64,000 nucleotides of DNA from JACCTU01 sp963769665 (GTDB taxonomy: Bacteria; Actinomycetota; Thermoleophilia; Gaiellales; Gaiellaceae): contig CAVYMQ010000003.1 in assembly GCA_963769665.1 (NCBI GenBank), forward strand, positions 1,426,001 to 1,490,000, read 5' to 3'. The notes under the pieces were generated by a model. The model ran no database searches. It had not been told where the DNA came from and saw only the letters and a list, made by a program, of their open reading frames with translations. The position numbers and the translations under genes are program-made. Below are positions 1-7,241 of this stretch, in pieces (position 1 is the stretch's first letter; every line of letters starts with the position of its first letter).

Positions 1-201
1 ACGAGCTCCGGCTCGGCCTCGCACCCGGACAACGGCACGCGCTCGGCCCCCCAAGGATCGCTGTCGGTTTCGACCGAGACGTCCTCGCGCGGCGGTTTCG
101 ACTGGAGCGTCGCCGGTGCGGCCACCGGTGTGATCCTGTCCTTGCTCGGGGCGGCCGGCTTCGTCGCCGTCCGCGGCCGGCGTCGCCTCGCGGCGTCGTA
201 G
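1..201 (+). CDS. C-terminal fragment of a membrane-anchored protein (5' end outside window)
   Basis: The reading frame is open from the first base to a TAG at 199-201 and gives the last 66 residues of a protein. The fragment is Ser/Thr/Gly-rich at first. A single hydrophobic stretch follows (about residues 36-58, rich in Ala, Gly, Val and Leu), and the protein ends in a basic tail with the run RGRRR. This is the usual C-terminal anchor layout of an exported Actinobacterial surface protein. No catalytic motif is visible in the part present, so function cannot be assigned. Confidence 0.6.
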   Translation, partial: TSSGSASHPDNGTRSAPQGSLSVSTETSSRGGFDWSVAGAATGVILSLLGAAGFVAVRGRRRLAAS

Positions 202-210
202 CGGGAGCAC

Positions 211-465
211 GTGCCGACGTTCCTCGTCGAGCTGTACGTGCCGCGGCCGGGCGCCGCGCGGCTCTCGGAAGCCGCGCGGCGCCTCCGCGTCGTGGCCGCC
301 GAGCTGCGGAGCGAAGGTGTGTGGGTCGAGTACCTGCGCTCGCTCGCCGTACCAGGCGACGAGCTCTGCTTTCACCTCGTGGAGAGCTCCTCAACCGATG
401 CCGTCGCCGAGCTCAGCCGCCGAGCGGCGCTCTCTGGCGTCCGGATCGTCGAGGCTCTCGGCTAG
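211..465 (+). CDS. DUF4242-like small protein
   Basis: This 84-residue protein has a GTG start 9 bases after the preceding stop, with GGGAG just upstream as a ribosome site. It opens with the MPTFLVELYVPR motif typical of small DUF4242-type ferredoxin-like-fold proteins, which are often annotated as nickel-responsive or uncharacterised. No catalytic residues are evident. The next gene runs in the opposite direction and the two converge with only four bases between stops. The family call rests on the N-terminal motif and the length and is moderately certain. Function is unknown. Confidence 0.55.
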   Translation: MPTFLVELYVPRPGAARLSEAARRLRVVAAELRSEGVWVEYLRSLAVPGDELCFHLVESSSTDAVAELSRRAALSGVRIVEALG

Positions 466-469
466 GTCG

Positions 470-844
470 TCAGTCGACGTCGGGGTACGTGTCGATGCCG
501 CCCTGCTGGGGCGGTGCGCCGACGATGAAGAGCATGGCCTCGTCGGCCCCGTCGTTGCGGATCTGCAGCGGCGTGCCCGGCTGGACGACGACGACCGAGC
601 CGGGTGAGAGATCGACGCGCTCCGGCGGGTCGCCGAGGAACATCGACGGCGTGCCGGCGACGATCACGAACGTCTCCTCCTGGACGTGGTCGGCGTGGCG
701 CTTCCCGCGCGAGCCGGATGGATAGCGCCAGAGGTTTGCGCGCGCCTGCGTCATCGAGTCCGAAAAGCGTGCGACGCGCCTGCCCGAGCCGTCGTCGCGC
801 TCCTGCCAGTCGTTCGTGTCGGGCGAGAAGACGCTGTAGCTCAT
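470..844 (-). CDS. Cupin-domain protein
   Basis: This 124-residue protein has a single cupin barrel from about residue 45 to 115. Motif 1 contains HADHVQEETFVIVAG and motif 2 contains SPGSVVVVQPGTP, the expected metal-binding and turn segments. Such proteins often act as small isomerases, dioxygenases or ligand-binding modules, and the substrate cannot be read from sequence. The start was chosen at the ATG at 842-844. A TACCGT hexamer lies six bases upstream and there is no Shine-Dalgarno, so the mRNA is probably leaderless. Longer upstream readings of this frame are antisense to real genes. Confidence 0.8.
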   Translation of the reverse strand: MSYSVFSPDTNDWQERDDGSGRRVARFSDSMTQARANLWRYPSGSRGKRHADHVQEETFVIVAGTPSMFLGDPPERVDLSPGSVVVVQPGTPLQIRNDGADEAMLFIVGAPPQQGGIDTYPDVD

Positions 845-850
845 GGCGGC

Positions 851-860
851 ACGGTAGCGT
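851..860. promoter_or_regulatory. Overlapping divergent -10 elements for the cupin and membrane-protein genes
   Basis: On the minus strand TACCGT (856-851) ends six bases before the cupin ATG. On the plus strand TAGCGT (855-860) ends eight bases before the GTG at 869. The two hexamers share bases 855-856, so only one polymerase could open the site at a time. Neither gene has a Shine-Dalgarno, so both transcripts are predicted to be leaderless. Confidence 0.5.
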
Positions 861-868
861 CCCGCACC

Positions 869-1525
869 GTGCCGCCGCCGCTGCCGCCGCCGCTCCCGCC
901 CGCCGAGCGCACCGTCGGCCAGCTCGTCGCCGAGTCGATGCGGCTCTACGGACGGCGCTTCTGGCCTTCGCTCGCACTCGGGGTCCCGCCGTCGATCTTG
1001 AACCTGCTCGCGCGCACACTCGGCGACACAGCGTTGCTCGTGGTCGTGCCCGTGGCGGGCGGCTTGCTCCTCAGCGCGTCGTACCTCGGAGCGGTGGCGC
1101 TCGCCGCAGAGCGGCCGGTTCGCGTGTGGCAGCCGCTCCTCGGCGGGCTGCTCGTCTTCCTGCCGTTTCCGTTCCTCGTCGCCTTCTTCATCCTGCCCGG
1201 GCTCGCCTGGCTCGCGGCGCTCGGTCTGATCGTCCCGGTCCTTGCCTTGGAGGGAGTCGGGTTCGGGTTCGCGTTCCTGCGCGCCTACAGGCTCGCCCGC
1301 GCCGACTTCGTCCACGCGCTCGGGTCGCTGGCCACGCTCGCGATCCTGGTCTTCCTCACGCAGAGCGGCCTGTTCTTCCTTCTTCGCGGCACGAGCGACC
1401 AGACGCTGGCGATCGCGTCCTTCGTCGCGAGCCTCGTGGTCTCGCCGCTCCTCTTCCTCGGCGCCGCCCTCCTGTACTTCGACCAGGAAGCGCGCGACAA
1501 TGCGAGGCGTGTACCACGGCGGTAG
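869..1525 (+). CDS. Multi-pass membrane protein (glycerophosphodiesterase membrane-domain-like)
   Basis: This 218-residue integral membrane protein starts with a Pro-rich cytoplasmic segment (PPPLPPPLPP). About five or six hydrophobic helices follow (near residues 30-75, 90-135 and 150-205), with a basic end. The motif VAESMRLYGRRFWP before the first helix resembles the family annotated as glycerophosphoryl diester phosphodiesterase membrane domain or DUF975-like, which has no known catalytic activity. The GTG at 869 fits the protein start and the nearby -10. The 3' end overlaps the next gene by 26 bases, so the two are probably cotranscribed. Confidence 0.7.
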   Translation: MPPPLPPPLPPAERTVGQLVAESMRLYGRRFWPSLALGVPPSILNLLARTLGDTALLVVVPVAGGLLLSASYLGAVALAAERPVRVWQPLLGGLLVFLPFPFLVAFFILPGLAWLAALGLIVPVLALEGVGFGFAFLRAYRLARADFVHALGSLATLAILVFLTQSGLFFLLRGTSDQTLAIASFVASLVVSPLLFLGAALLYFDQEARDNARRVPRR

Positions 1526-2117
1526 CCGAGACCTGCAGGACCGGTTCGACACGCGCCGGCTCGCGGACCGAATCGAGGAGCGAATCGTCCACGAGTCGAT
1601 CGACGAGGGCGACCGAGCATTCATCGAGGCGCGCGACATGTTCTTCCTCGCGACCGCGGACGCCGACGGGAAGCCGCAGTGCTCGTACAAGGGCGGCGAG
1701 CCCGGCTTCGTGCGAGTGCTGGACGAGAAGACGATCGCGTTCCCGAGCTACGACGGGAACGGCATGTACCTGTCGATGGGGAACGCGCTCGTGAACGCGA
1801 ACGTTGGCTTGCTCTTCATCGACTTCGAGGGTCGGAAGCGGCTGCGCCTGAACGGCGTCGCCTCGGTCGACCTCGAGGACCCGCTCCGCGCCGACTGGCC
1901 GGAGGCGCAGTTCGTGATGCGGGTGCGGGCGACGGAGGTCTTCCCGAACTGCCCGCGCTACATCCACGAGTACCGCCTCGTGAAGCGCTCCCGCTTCGTG
2001 CCGAAGACCGACTGCGAGACGCCGGTGCCGGCTTGGAAGCAAAGCGAGTGGGCCCACGACGCGCTGCCGGAGAAGGACCCCGCGAACGACCCGTCACGAG
2101 AAGTCATCCCGCGTTAG
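1500..2117 (+). CDS. Pyridoxamine 5'-phosphate oxidase-family flavin-binding protein
   Basis: This 205-residue protein has the split-barrel flavin-binding fold. The segment ARDMFFLATADADGKPQCS starts the barrel (about residue 42). GFVRVLDEKTIAFPSYDGN and the conserved GNALVNANVGLLFIDF follow. Members reduce or bind FMN, F420 or heme, and this subgroup is usually annotated as a pyridoxamine phosphate oxidase-like putative oxidoreductase without a proven substrate. It starts at the ATG at 1500 inside the preceding membrane-protein gene, which suggests translational coupling. Confidence 0.85.
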   Translation: MRGVYHGGSRDLQDRFDTRRLADRIEERIVHESIDEGDRAFIEARDMFFLATADADGKPQCSYKGGEPGFVRVLDEKTIAFPSYDGNGMYLSMGNALVNANVGLLFIDFEGRKRLRLNGVASVDLEDPLRADWPEAQFVMRVRATEVFPNCPRYIHEYRLVKRSRFVPKTDCETPVPAWKQSEWAHDALPEKDPANDPSREVIPR

Positions 2118-2120
2118 GCT
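2115..2120 (+). promoter_or_regulatory. -10 element for leaderless GYD-domain gene
   Basis: TAGGCT ends six bases before the ATG at 2127. No Shine-Dalgarno sits between them and no clear -35 is visible. The spacing places the transcription start on or next to the start codon. Confidence 0.5.
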
Positions 2121-2126
2121 CAACGC

Positions 2127-2411
2127 ATGGCCACCTACATCCTGCTTTCCACGCTCAGCACGCAAGGCGTCCAGACGCTCAAGTCGAACCCCGACCGGCT
2201 CCGCGAGGTGAACAAGGACGTCGAGGAGCTCGGCGCGCAGGTCCTCCACCAGTGGGCGACGCTCGGTGAGTGGGACTTCGTCAGCGTCGTCGAGGCTCCG
2301 GACCTCGCGACGGTGGCGCGCGTCAGCGTCGCGCTCGGCGCGCGGGGCTCGACGAAGATCGAGACGCTTCCGGCGTTGACGATCGACGAGCTGCTCGCGG
2401 CGCTCGAGTAA
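2127..2411 (+). CDS. GYD-domain protein
   Basis: This 94-residue ferredoxin-like-fold protein opens with MATYILLSTLSTQGVQTLK and continues with a pattern typical of the GYD family (also called DUF3303-like). It includes HQWATLGEWDFVSVVEAPD in the middle, where the family normally carries its conserved Gly-x-Tyr/Trp-Asp. The biochemical role of the family is unknown; members are small cytosolic proteins, often dimeric. The gene is monocistronic, and the double-palindrome repeat lies just downstream between it and the convergent cytochrome gene. Confidence 0.8.
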   Translation: MATYILLSTLSTQGVQTLKSNPDRLREVNKDVEELGAQVLHQWATLGEWDFVSVVEAPDLATVARVSVALGARGSTKIETLPALTIDELLAALE

Positions 2412-2441
2412 CTAGAGGCCGCGATGTGAGTCGCGGCGGCA

Positions 2442-2512
2442 GCGGCCGCGAATGCGGCCGCCTTTAGGTGCCAAGCGGTCGCGGATCCGCGTGAGCGGAT
2501 TCGCGACTTGCG
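2442..2512. repeat. Double-palindrome intergenic repeat, copy 1
   Basis: This 71-base element has two hairpins. The first is GCGGCCGC, GAAT, GCGGCCGC. After a CCTTTAGG linker comes TCGCGGATCCGC, GTGA, GCGGATTCGCGA, a 12-base stem with one G-T pair, followed by CTTGCG. It lies between convergent genes (stops at 2411 and 2526). Two near-identical copies occur at 30665 and 31024. Copy 1 differs mainly in the linker (GTGCCAAGCGG in place of GGTCTTCGCG). Confidence 0.85.
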
Positions 2513-2525
2513 CCTCTACCAGCTA

Positions 2526-2954
2526 CTAGCGCCGTTTGGTGAACACGTAGTCGGTCTTGCGCGCCTGGAAGTGGCAGGACGTGCAGACCTGCCCGCGCGC
2601 GAGCTCGCTGAAGCGGGCGCTGCGTGAAGAGCGAGTCCACTCGATCATCTGCCAGCCGTTGTGCGGTCCGGTTGCGCGAAGCTTCCGCATCACCGCGATC
2701 AGCGTGACGGGAGCGCCAGCGCGCTGCCGTCCTTCCTTGACGATCACCGTCCCAACCGGATAGCGGCCGGCCCGCGGCAGCTTCGAGACGTAGACGTTCT
2801 TGATCGAGCTGTGTGCGTCGACGGCACGGCGCGGGATCGGCTTCGAGTTCAGCTTCGTCCAACTCGTGTAGCCCGCGGTGTAGCTCGGGAGACCGGGGAG
2901 CGGCGAAGCGCCGGAGACGGCAACGAGGAGCGGCAGTGCGAGCACCCACTTCAT
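2526..2954 (-). CDS. Exported cytochrome P460-like c-type heme protein
   Basis: This 142-residue protein has an N-terminal signal peptide (about residues 1-16) and a single CTSCH heme-attachment motif near residues 124-128. The middle contains NVYVSKLPRAGRYPVGTVIVKEG, characteristic of the cytochrome P460 domain. P460 proteins carry a cross-linked heme and oxidise hydroxylamine or bind NO, but this one is not linked to a nitrogen locus, so its substrate is open. It overlaps psuG by four bases (ATGA) as the last gene of a minus-strand operon. Its c-type heme would need the maturation proteins encoded near 37-38.5 kb. Confidence 0.7.
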   Translation of the reverse strand: MKWVLALPLLVAVSGASPLPGLPSYTAGYTSWTKLNSKPIPRRAVDAHSSIKNVYVSKLPRAGRYPVGTVIVKEGRQRAGAPVTLIAVMRKLRATGPHNGWQMIEWTRSSRSARFSELARGQVCTSCHFQARKTDYVFTKRR

Positions 2955-3832
2955 CTCTTCGTCGCTGCAACTGCGATCTCGGCTGCCAAGCCCGCATTAT
3001 CCGCGACGAGCGCGCGGTTCGCCTCGAGCGTTCGACCGCCGCTCTCGCGGTGCAGCCACGAGAGCACGAACGGCGTCAGTGCCTGGCCGCCGACGCCTTC
3101 GCGCCCCGCTTCTTCGAGCGCCTGCTCGATCAGCCCTTCGACGTCGTCGAGGCTCTGCGCCGGCGGGTTGCCGACGAGGAGGCCCGCACCGCCGAGCTCC
3201 CAGTGGGCGCTCGCGATCTCGGCGACTTCACGTGGGGACTCGACGCGGGCGGAGACCGGCGGCCCGCCGTCCGCCGCGTAGAAGAGCGGGAGCGTGTCCG
3301 TGCGGAAGCCGAGCGTCGGGATGCCGAGCGTCTCGAGCGCCTCCGCGGTCGCGGGCACGTCGAGGATCGACTTCGCACCCGAGGCGACCACGACGACGCG
3401 CGTTCGCGCGAGCTCGCCGAGGTCGGAGGAGACGTCCGGCCGCTGCGTCCAGCCGCGATGGACTCCGCCGATCCCGCCGGTGCCCATGAACCGGAGGCCG
3501 ACCGTGCGCGCGACCGCGAGCGTGCCGCCGACGGTCGTCGCCCCGACGGCGCGCTGCGCGACCGCAGCGGCGACGTCGCGTGGCCCGAGCTTGCGCGCGG
3601 TCGCCCCGAAGCGCTCGAGCTCGCGCTCGTCGAGGCCGATGCGCACCTCTCCGTCGAGCACTCCGATCGTGGCGGGAATCGCACCAGCCTCGCGCACGCG
3701 ACGCTCGCTCTCGAGCCCGACCGCGACACCCTCGCCGGGCGGAAAGCCGTGCGCGATCAACGTCGTCTCGAGCGCGACGACCGCTCGGCCTTCGTCAAGC
3801 GCTGCGCGCACCTCGTCGGAGAGCTCGATCAC
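2951..3832 (-). CDS. psuG: Pseudouridine-5'-phosphate glycosidase
   Basis: This 293-residue protein is close to the usual family length of about 300. It carries the hallmarks of PsuG: ALETTLIAHGFP near residues 20-31, VGATTVGGTLAVAR, and the GTGGIGGVHRG loop. The enzyme reversibly splits pseudouridine 5'-phosphate into uracil and ribose 5-phosphate in the cytosol, using a Mn ion. A PfkB-type kinase lies two genes upstream in the same minus-strand operon, matching the psuK-psuG pairing for pseudouridine salvage. It starts with GTG inside the GNAT stop (GTGA overlap). Confidence 0.93.
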   Translation of the reverse strand: MIELSDEVRAALDEGRAVVALETTLIAHGFPPGEGVAVGLESERRVREAGAIPATIGVLDGEVRIGLDERELERFGATARKLGPRDVAAAVAQRAVGATTVGGTLAVARTVGLRFMGTGGIGGVHRGWTQRPDVSSDLGELARTRVVVVASGAKSILDVPATAEALETLGIPTLGFRTDTLPLFYAADGGPPVSARVESPREVAEIASAHWELGGAGLLVGNPPAQSLDDVEGLIEQALEEAGREGVGGQALTPFVLSWLHRESGGRTLEANRALVADNAGLAAEIAVAATKR

Positions 3833-4263
3833 CGTTCCTCCTCCATCTCGATGAAGGGCACCTCACCCCAGCGGTCGAAGGTCCGCACGTGCTCACCGGT
3901 CCGCCGGAATCCGGCGCGCTCGTACACCGTGATCGCGCGCTCGTTGAACGCGGCCACGTTCAGCGTCACGCGGCGACCGGGGAACCGGTCGTGCGCGAAC
4001 GCGACACCTTCGAGGAAGAACTCAAGGCCGAGTCCCTTTCCGGTTAGATCAGGCCGAAGGCCGAGGCCGATCTCGACCGTGTCTGTTCGCTGGTCGAAGT
4101 AGTAGAACCCGACGATCTCGTCGCCGTCCCGCACGGCGAAGAAGCGCTCGGGGTTCAGCACGGGGTCGTCCTCGCCGTTGTAGAACTCGTACGGCGGGTC
4201 GTAGCGCCACGCGTCGAGCAGCGCGCGCTCCTCCGGGCTGAGCGGAGCGATGACCTTCACCAC
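3829..4263 (-). CDS. GNAT-family N-acetyltransferase
   Basis: This 144-residue protein has a typical single GNAT domain. Motif A with the acetyl-CoA pyrophosphate loop reads LRPDLTGKGLGLEF (near residue 67), and motif B ends with NERAITVYERAGFRRTGEH. The acceptor substrate cannot be deduced. It starts with a GTG that overlaps the 3' end of the kinase gene by seven bases, and its stop overlaps the psuG start. It is therefore locked into the pseudouridine operon, which raises the question of whether it acts on a modified nucleoside or on a protein partner. Confidence 0.85.
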   Translation of the reverse strand: MVKVIAPLSPEERALLDAWRYDPPYEFYNGEDDPVLNPERFFAVRDGDEIVGFYYFDQRTDTVEIGLGLRPDLTGKGLGLEFFLEGVAFAHDRFPGRRVTLNVAAFNERAITVYERAGFRRTGEHVRTFDRWGEVPFIEMEEER

Positions 4264-5069
4264 GGCATGGTCCCCAGCGTCGCGACGCAGCGTGCCGCAG
4301 CGTCGAGCCCGAGCTCCGGGCCGCCGACGAGGTACCCGGCCGCGAGCGCGTCACCCGCACCTGTCGTGTCCAGGACTTCTGCAGGTAGGGCGGGCAGCTT
4401 CCGGCCGTCCGCGAGCTCGACTCCTTCAGGCCCGAGCTTCAGCACCCACTCGGGCGCGGGAAACGTGCCGCCGATCTCCTCGAGCTCCTCGGCGTTGCCG
4501 AAGATCACGTCGGGGGCGAGCAGCTCGAGCCGCCGCACGAGCTTCTCCGCGCCGAAGTCGCGGATCAGGCTCCAGGACGACAGGTCGACGCTGATCCGCC
4601 CGCCTTGCCCGCGCACCGCGCCGGCGGCCTTCGCGGCCGCCTCGTCGATCGGCGAGCGAAAGAGCGCGTAGCCCGTCACGTGCAGCCAGTCGGCGCCGCC
4701 GAGCCACCGCATCTCGAGCTCGTCGGCGCGAAGCAGCGGGGCGACGCCGCGGTCCGAGGCCATCGACCGCTCGCCGCTCGGCGCGACGAGCGACACGACG
4801 ACGCCGTTGTGGCCCTCGATCGCGGGACCGAACACCTCGACGCCGTGTGCGGCGAGCTCCTGCGCGACGAGCTCGCCTGCCGCGTCGGTCGCGCGCTTCG
4901 CGACGAGGCGGCCCTGCTCCCCGAGCTCGGTCGCCCAGGCGGCGACGTTGGCTGCCTGGCCGCCGGCACCCGTACGGGTGCGGGCCGTCGCGTCCGCGCC
5001 GAGGTTGAGCGGCGTGTCGAGTCGCACGACGACGTCGAGCAGGAGATCACCGAGGGCGCAGATCAGCAT
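4257..5069 (-). CDS. PfkB-family carbohydrate/nucleoside kinase, probable pseudouridine kinase
   Basis: This 270-residue ribokinase-fold enzyme carries the PfkB C-terminal signature DTTGAGDALAAGYLVGG, which includes the catalytic Asp and the anion hole. It also has the N-terminal substrate loop GAGGQAANVAAWATELG. PfkB kinases phosphorylate sugars or nucleosides with ATP. The downstream psuG makes pseudouridine kinase (PsuK activity) the best guess, although ribokinase or fructokinase activity cannot be excluded. The ATG at 5067-5069 is chosen because the next upstream start would add 16 poorly conserved residues and run into the divergent gene. Confidence 0.85.
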   Translation of the reverse strand: MLICALGDLLLDVVVRLDTPLNLGADATARTRTGAGGQAANVAAWATELGEQGRLVAKRATDAAGELVAQELAAHGVEVFGPAIEGHNGVVVSLVAPSGERSMASDRGVAPLLRADELEMRWLGGADWLHVTGYALFRSPIDEAAAKAAGAVRGQGGRISVDLSSWSLIRDFGAEKLVRRLELLAPDVIFGNAEELEEIGGTFPAPEWVLKLGPEGVELADGRKLPALPAEVLDTTGAGDALAAGYLVGGPELGLDAAARCVATLGTMPW

Positions 5070-5074
5070 CGGCC

Positions 5075-5080
5075 TACAAT
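5075..5080 (+). promoter_or_regulatory. -10 element for leaderless small gene
   Basis: TACAAT ends six bases before the ATG at 5087, with no Shine-Dalgarno. Read on the other strand the same site gives GATTGT six bases before the kinase ATG, so the divergent pair may share one promoter core. Confidence 0.45.
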
Positions 5081-5086
5081 CGTCCC

Positions 5087-5284
5087 ATGGACGAGCACGA
5101 CCGACGCAGTCGAACACGCTCGTTCCTGATCGGCGGCCTCGTGGGCGCCTCCGCGGCGATCGCCGCAGCGAGGCGGCTCCGGCCGAAGCAGCGCCAAAGG
5201 ATCACGCCCGCGGGACTCGCGGCGTTCGAGGACGCCCCGTGCTTCAGGGAGATCGTGGAGCTCGAGGAGCGGCGCGCTCAGTAG
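5087..5284 (+). CDS. Small single-helix membrane protein, function unknown
   Basis: This 65-residue protein has a charged, basic N-terminus (DEHDRRSRTR), one hydrophobic Gly/Ala-rich helix near residues 13-29, then a basic and finally acidic cytoplasmic tail. No family is recognised. It is divergent from the PfkB kinase with only 17 bases between start codons, and its end overlaps the convergent glycosyltransferase by seven bases. The well-placed TACAAT hexamer supports it being a real gene. Confidence 0.6.
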   Translation: MDEHDRRSRTRSFLIGGLVGASAAIAAARRLRPKQRQRITPAGLAAFEDAPCFREIVELEERRAQ

Positions 5285-6924
5285 TCGAGGAGACGTAGGC
5301 GGTCGGCTGCGCGCCGGACCGTCACGAAGTTGATGTCGGCGTCCCCGATGAACAGCGACTTGCCGACGACCATCACCTGCGCGGCGCGGTCGAGGTACTC
5401 GGCGGCCGTCCGAGTCGGCTCACGCGTGCGGAGCACGAGGAACGGGCCGAACACGCGGGCCTCGTAGTCGACCGCAGGATGCGGTAGACGCTCGGCGATC
5501 GTCAGGCCGCGGGTGCACGTGCAGTTGTTCGTGTCGTAGGCGTCGAACACCCAGACCCCGCGGCCGAGCGGCCGCGGCAGCGCGTCGAGCCGCGCCGCGG
5601 CGAGCTTCGGGTCGGCGCGCGGGATGACGATGTGCGCAACGTCGTCGTCCGACTTCGCAGCTTCGAGGTAGAGCGGCTCGTACCCGAAGAACACGTCGTC
5701 GGGTCGGCTCGTCGCAGCGAGCCACCGTCCTGCAGCCTCGCGCGCGGCAACACGCGCCGACGGGTCGCCCGTGAAGAGCTGCGGCGTCTTCTCGTACGCC
5801 CAACCGACCTCGGCAACCACGAGCGCTGCAACCGCGCAGGCCGCGAGCGCGCGACCGTAGCGCTTGCCGAGCGCGACGAGCGCAGTCGCGAGCAGAAGCA
5901 TGAAGAACGGGAGCACGAAGATCAGGTGCCGCGTCTCGGGCGACGCGGAGCTTCCGAGCCGCGCGAGCAGCAGCGCGAGCGTCGGCGTCGCGACGGCGCA
6001 GGCGACGAGGTACGCAGCACGTCGGTTCTGACGCCAGAGCTCGTACGCGCCGTACGCGGCGAGCGCGAGGATGGGGACAAGCAGCACCCACCAACCGGCG
6101 GTGAAGTCGCCGGCGACGTCCTTCAGGTAACGGAGCACCGGCAGCGGCGAGCCGAGCTTGCCGCTCTCGCTTCCGGCCACCCCGACGTCGAAGCGGTTCG
6201 CGAGGCGGAGGTCGGCGAGCCAGAACGGCGTACCGAGCACACCGACCGCGGCAAATGCGACGACGGCAGCGCGCACGTGGCGCCGCACGAGCAAGACGTA
6301 GAGGCCCTGCGAGGCGAGCACGAGTGCGCCGTAGGGATGGCTCGCGATGCACGCGATCGCCGCGAAACCCCAGAGCCCGAACCGCCAGGCGCCGCCGCGG
6401 TCGATCGCCCACAGGAGCGCGAGGTACGAGAGCGCGCTCGTGAAGAGGAACAGGCTGTACATCCGGCCGTAGACGCCGTGGAACAGCAGCACCCAGCTCG
6501 CGGAGACGAGCACGGTCGTGATCAACCCGACCGCCCGGCCGGCGAGCCGCGTTACGAGCAGCGCGATCAGCGGCAGGCTCGCCAGCGCGAAGAGCGCCGA
6601 GCCGAGCCGGAGCGCGGTCAGGCCGCCTCCCGAGTGCGCCGCCACCGCGGCGAGCAGATAGTGGAGCGGCGCACCGCCGCGCTCCTCGAGCACGATGTCG
6701 AGCAGCCGGCCGATCGGCTGACGGCCGACGAAGAGTGCGAGCGTCTCGTCCTCGTGCGGCGGCCACGCGGTCAGCCGCGCAAAGAGAAAGGTGGCGACGG
6801 CGAGCACGCAGCCGGCGACGCCCCACGCGAACCACGCCGCCCGAACTCCGACCCCGGCCGCGCCCGTCGTGCTCTCCGGAGTCGTCGCGACCTGTGTCAC
6901 GACGAGACGGTACCCGCGGAACAC
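5278..6924 (-). CDS. GT39-type membrane glycosyltransferase
   Basis: This 548-residue protein has about 11-12 transmembrane helices after a short cytoplasmic start, then a soluble C-terminal domain from about residue 380. The first extracytoplasmic loop carries PPHEDETLALFVG, holding the acidic D-E pair typical of GT-C (PMT/ArnT-like) polyprenyl-phosphate-sugar transferases. It probably moves a lipid-linked sugar to a cell-envelope acceptor, and the sugar is unknown. The start is the GTG at 6922-6924, preceded by a weak GGCGAG; a GTG at 6900 is an alternative. Confidence 0.75.
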   Translation of the reverse strand: MFRGYRLVVTQVATTPESTTGAAGVGVRAAWFAWGVAGCVLAVATFLFARLTAWPPHEDETLALFVGRQPIGRLLDIVLEERGGAPLHYLLAAVAAHSGGGLTALRLGSALFALASLPLIALLVTRLAGRAVGLITTVLVSASWVLLFHGVYGRMYSLFLFTSALSYLALLWAIDRGGAWRFGLWGFAAIACIASHPYGALVLASQGLYVLLVRRHVRAAVVAFAAVGVLGTPFWLADLRLANRFDVGVAGSESGKLGSPLPVLRYLKDVAGDFTAGWWVLLVPILALAAYGAYELWRQNRRAAYLVACAVATPTLALLLARLGSSASPETRHLIFVLPFFMLLLATALVALGKRYGRALAACAVAALVVAEVGWAYEKTPQLFTGDPSARVAAREAAGRWLAATSRPDDVFFGYEPLYLEAAKSDDDVAHIVIPRADPKLAAARLDALPRPLGRGVWVFDAYDTNNCTCTRGLTIAERLPHPAVDYEARVFGPFLVLRTREPTRTAAEYLDRAAQVMVVGKSLFIGDADINFVTVRRAADRLRLLDY

Positions 6925-6929
6925 GCTGC

Positions 6930-6935
6930 TAGTCT
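6930..6935 (+). promoter_or_regulatory. -10 element for leaderless FmdB-like gene
   Basis: TAGTCT ends six bases before the GTG at 6942. There is no ribosome-binding site between them. Confidence 0.5.
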
Positions 6936-6941
6936 CGCCGG

Positions 6942-7241
6942 GTGCCGATCTACGAATACCGCTGCCCCAACGGGCATGTGTTCGAGATCCTCCAGCGGAT
7001 GGACGACCCTCCGCCAGGGAAGTGCGAGGTCTGCGGCGCGTCGCCGGTAGAGCGTGTGCTCTACCCCGTGGCAGTGCACTACAAGGGCTCGGGGTTCTAC
7101 TCGACCGACTACGGGCGCTCGCGCAAGCGCGGGGGCGGCAAGGAGTCGAGTGACGGCGGCAGCGGCGAGAAGTCGTCGGAGTCGAAGTCGGAGTCGAAGT
7201 CGTCCGAATCCAAGTCGGAGAAGAGCGGCAGCAGCGACTAG
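6942..7241 (+). CDS. FmdB-family zinc-ribbon protein
   Basis: This 99-residue protein begins MPIYEYRCPNGHVFE and has a second CEVCG pair near residues 28-32, giving the four-Cys zinc ribbon of the FmdB regulatory-protein family. Members are small and widespread; a role in amidase/formamidase regulation was proposed for one relative, but most are uncharacterised. After residue 60 the protein turns into a low-complexity Ser/Lys/Glu/Gly tail built from tandem DNA repeats. The gene is probably leaderless. Its stop overlaps the convergent LCP gene by four bases. Confidence 0.85.
   Translation: MPIYEYRCPNGHVFEILQRMDDPPPGKCEVCGASPVERVLYPVAVHYKGSGFYSTDYGRSRKRGGGKESSDGGSGEKSSESKSESKSSESKSEKSGSSD
7171..7222 (+). 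repeat. Imperfect 12-15 bp tandem repeat encoding a Ser/Lys/Glu tail
   Basis: Units of the type GTCGGAGTCGAA repeat about four times and encode the SESK-like tail of the FmdB protein. Slippage of this tract would change tail length without breaking the frame. It is coding and not a CRISPR array. Confidence 0.6.

Noticed and set aside
7171..7222. Short tandem repeats that could suggest a CRISPR array
   Set aside because: Units are 12-15 bases without spacers and encode the Ser/Lys/Glu tail of the FmdB-like protein. No cas genes occur in the window.
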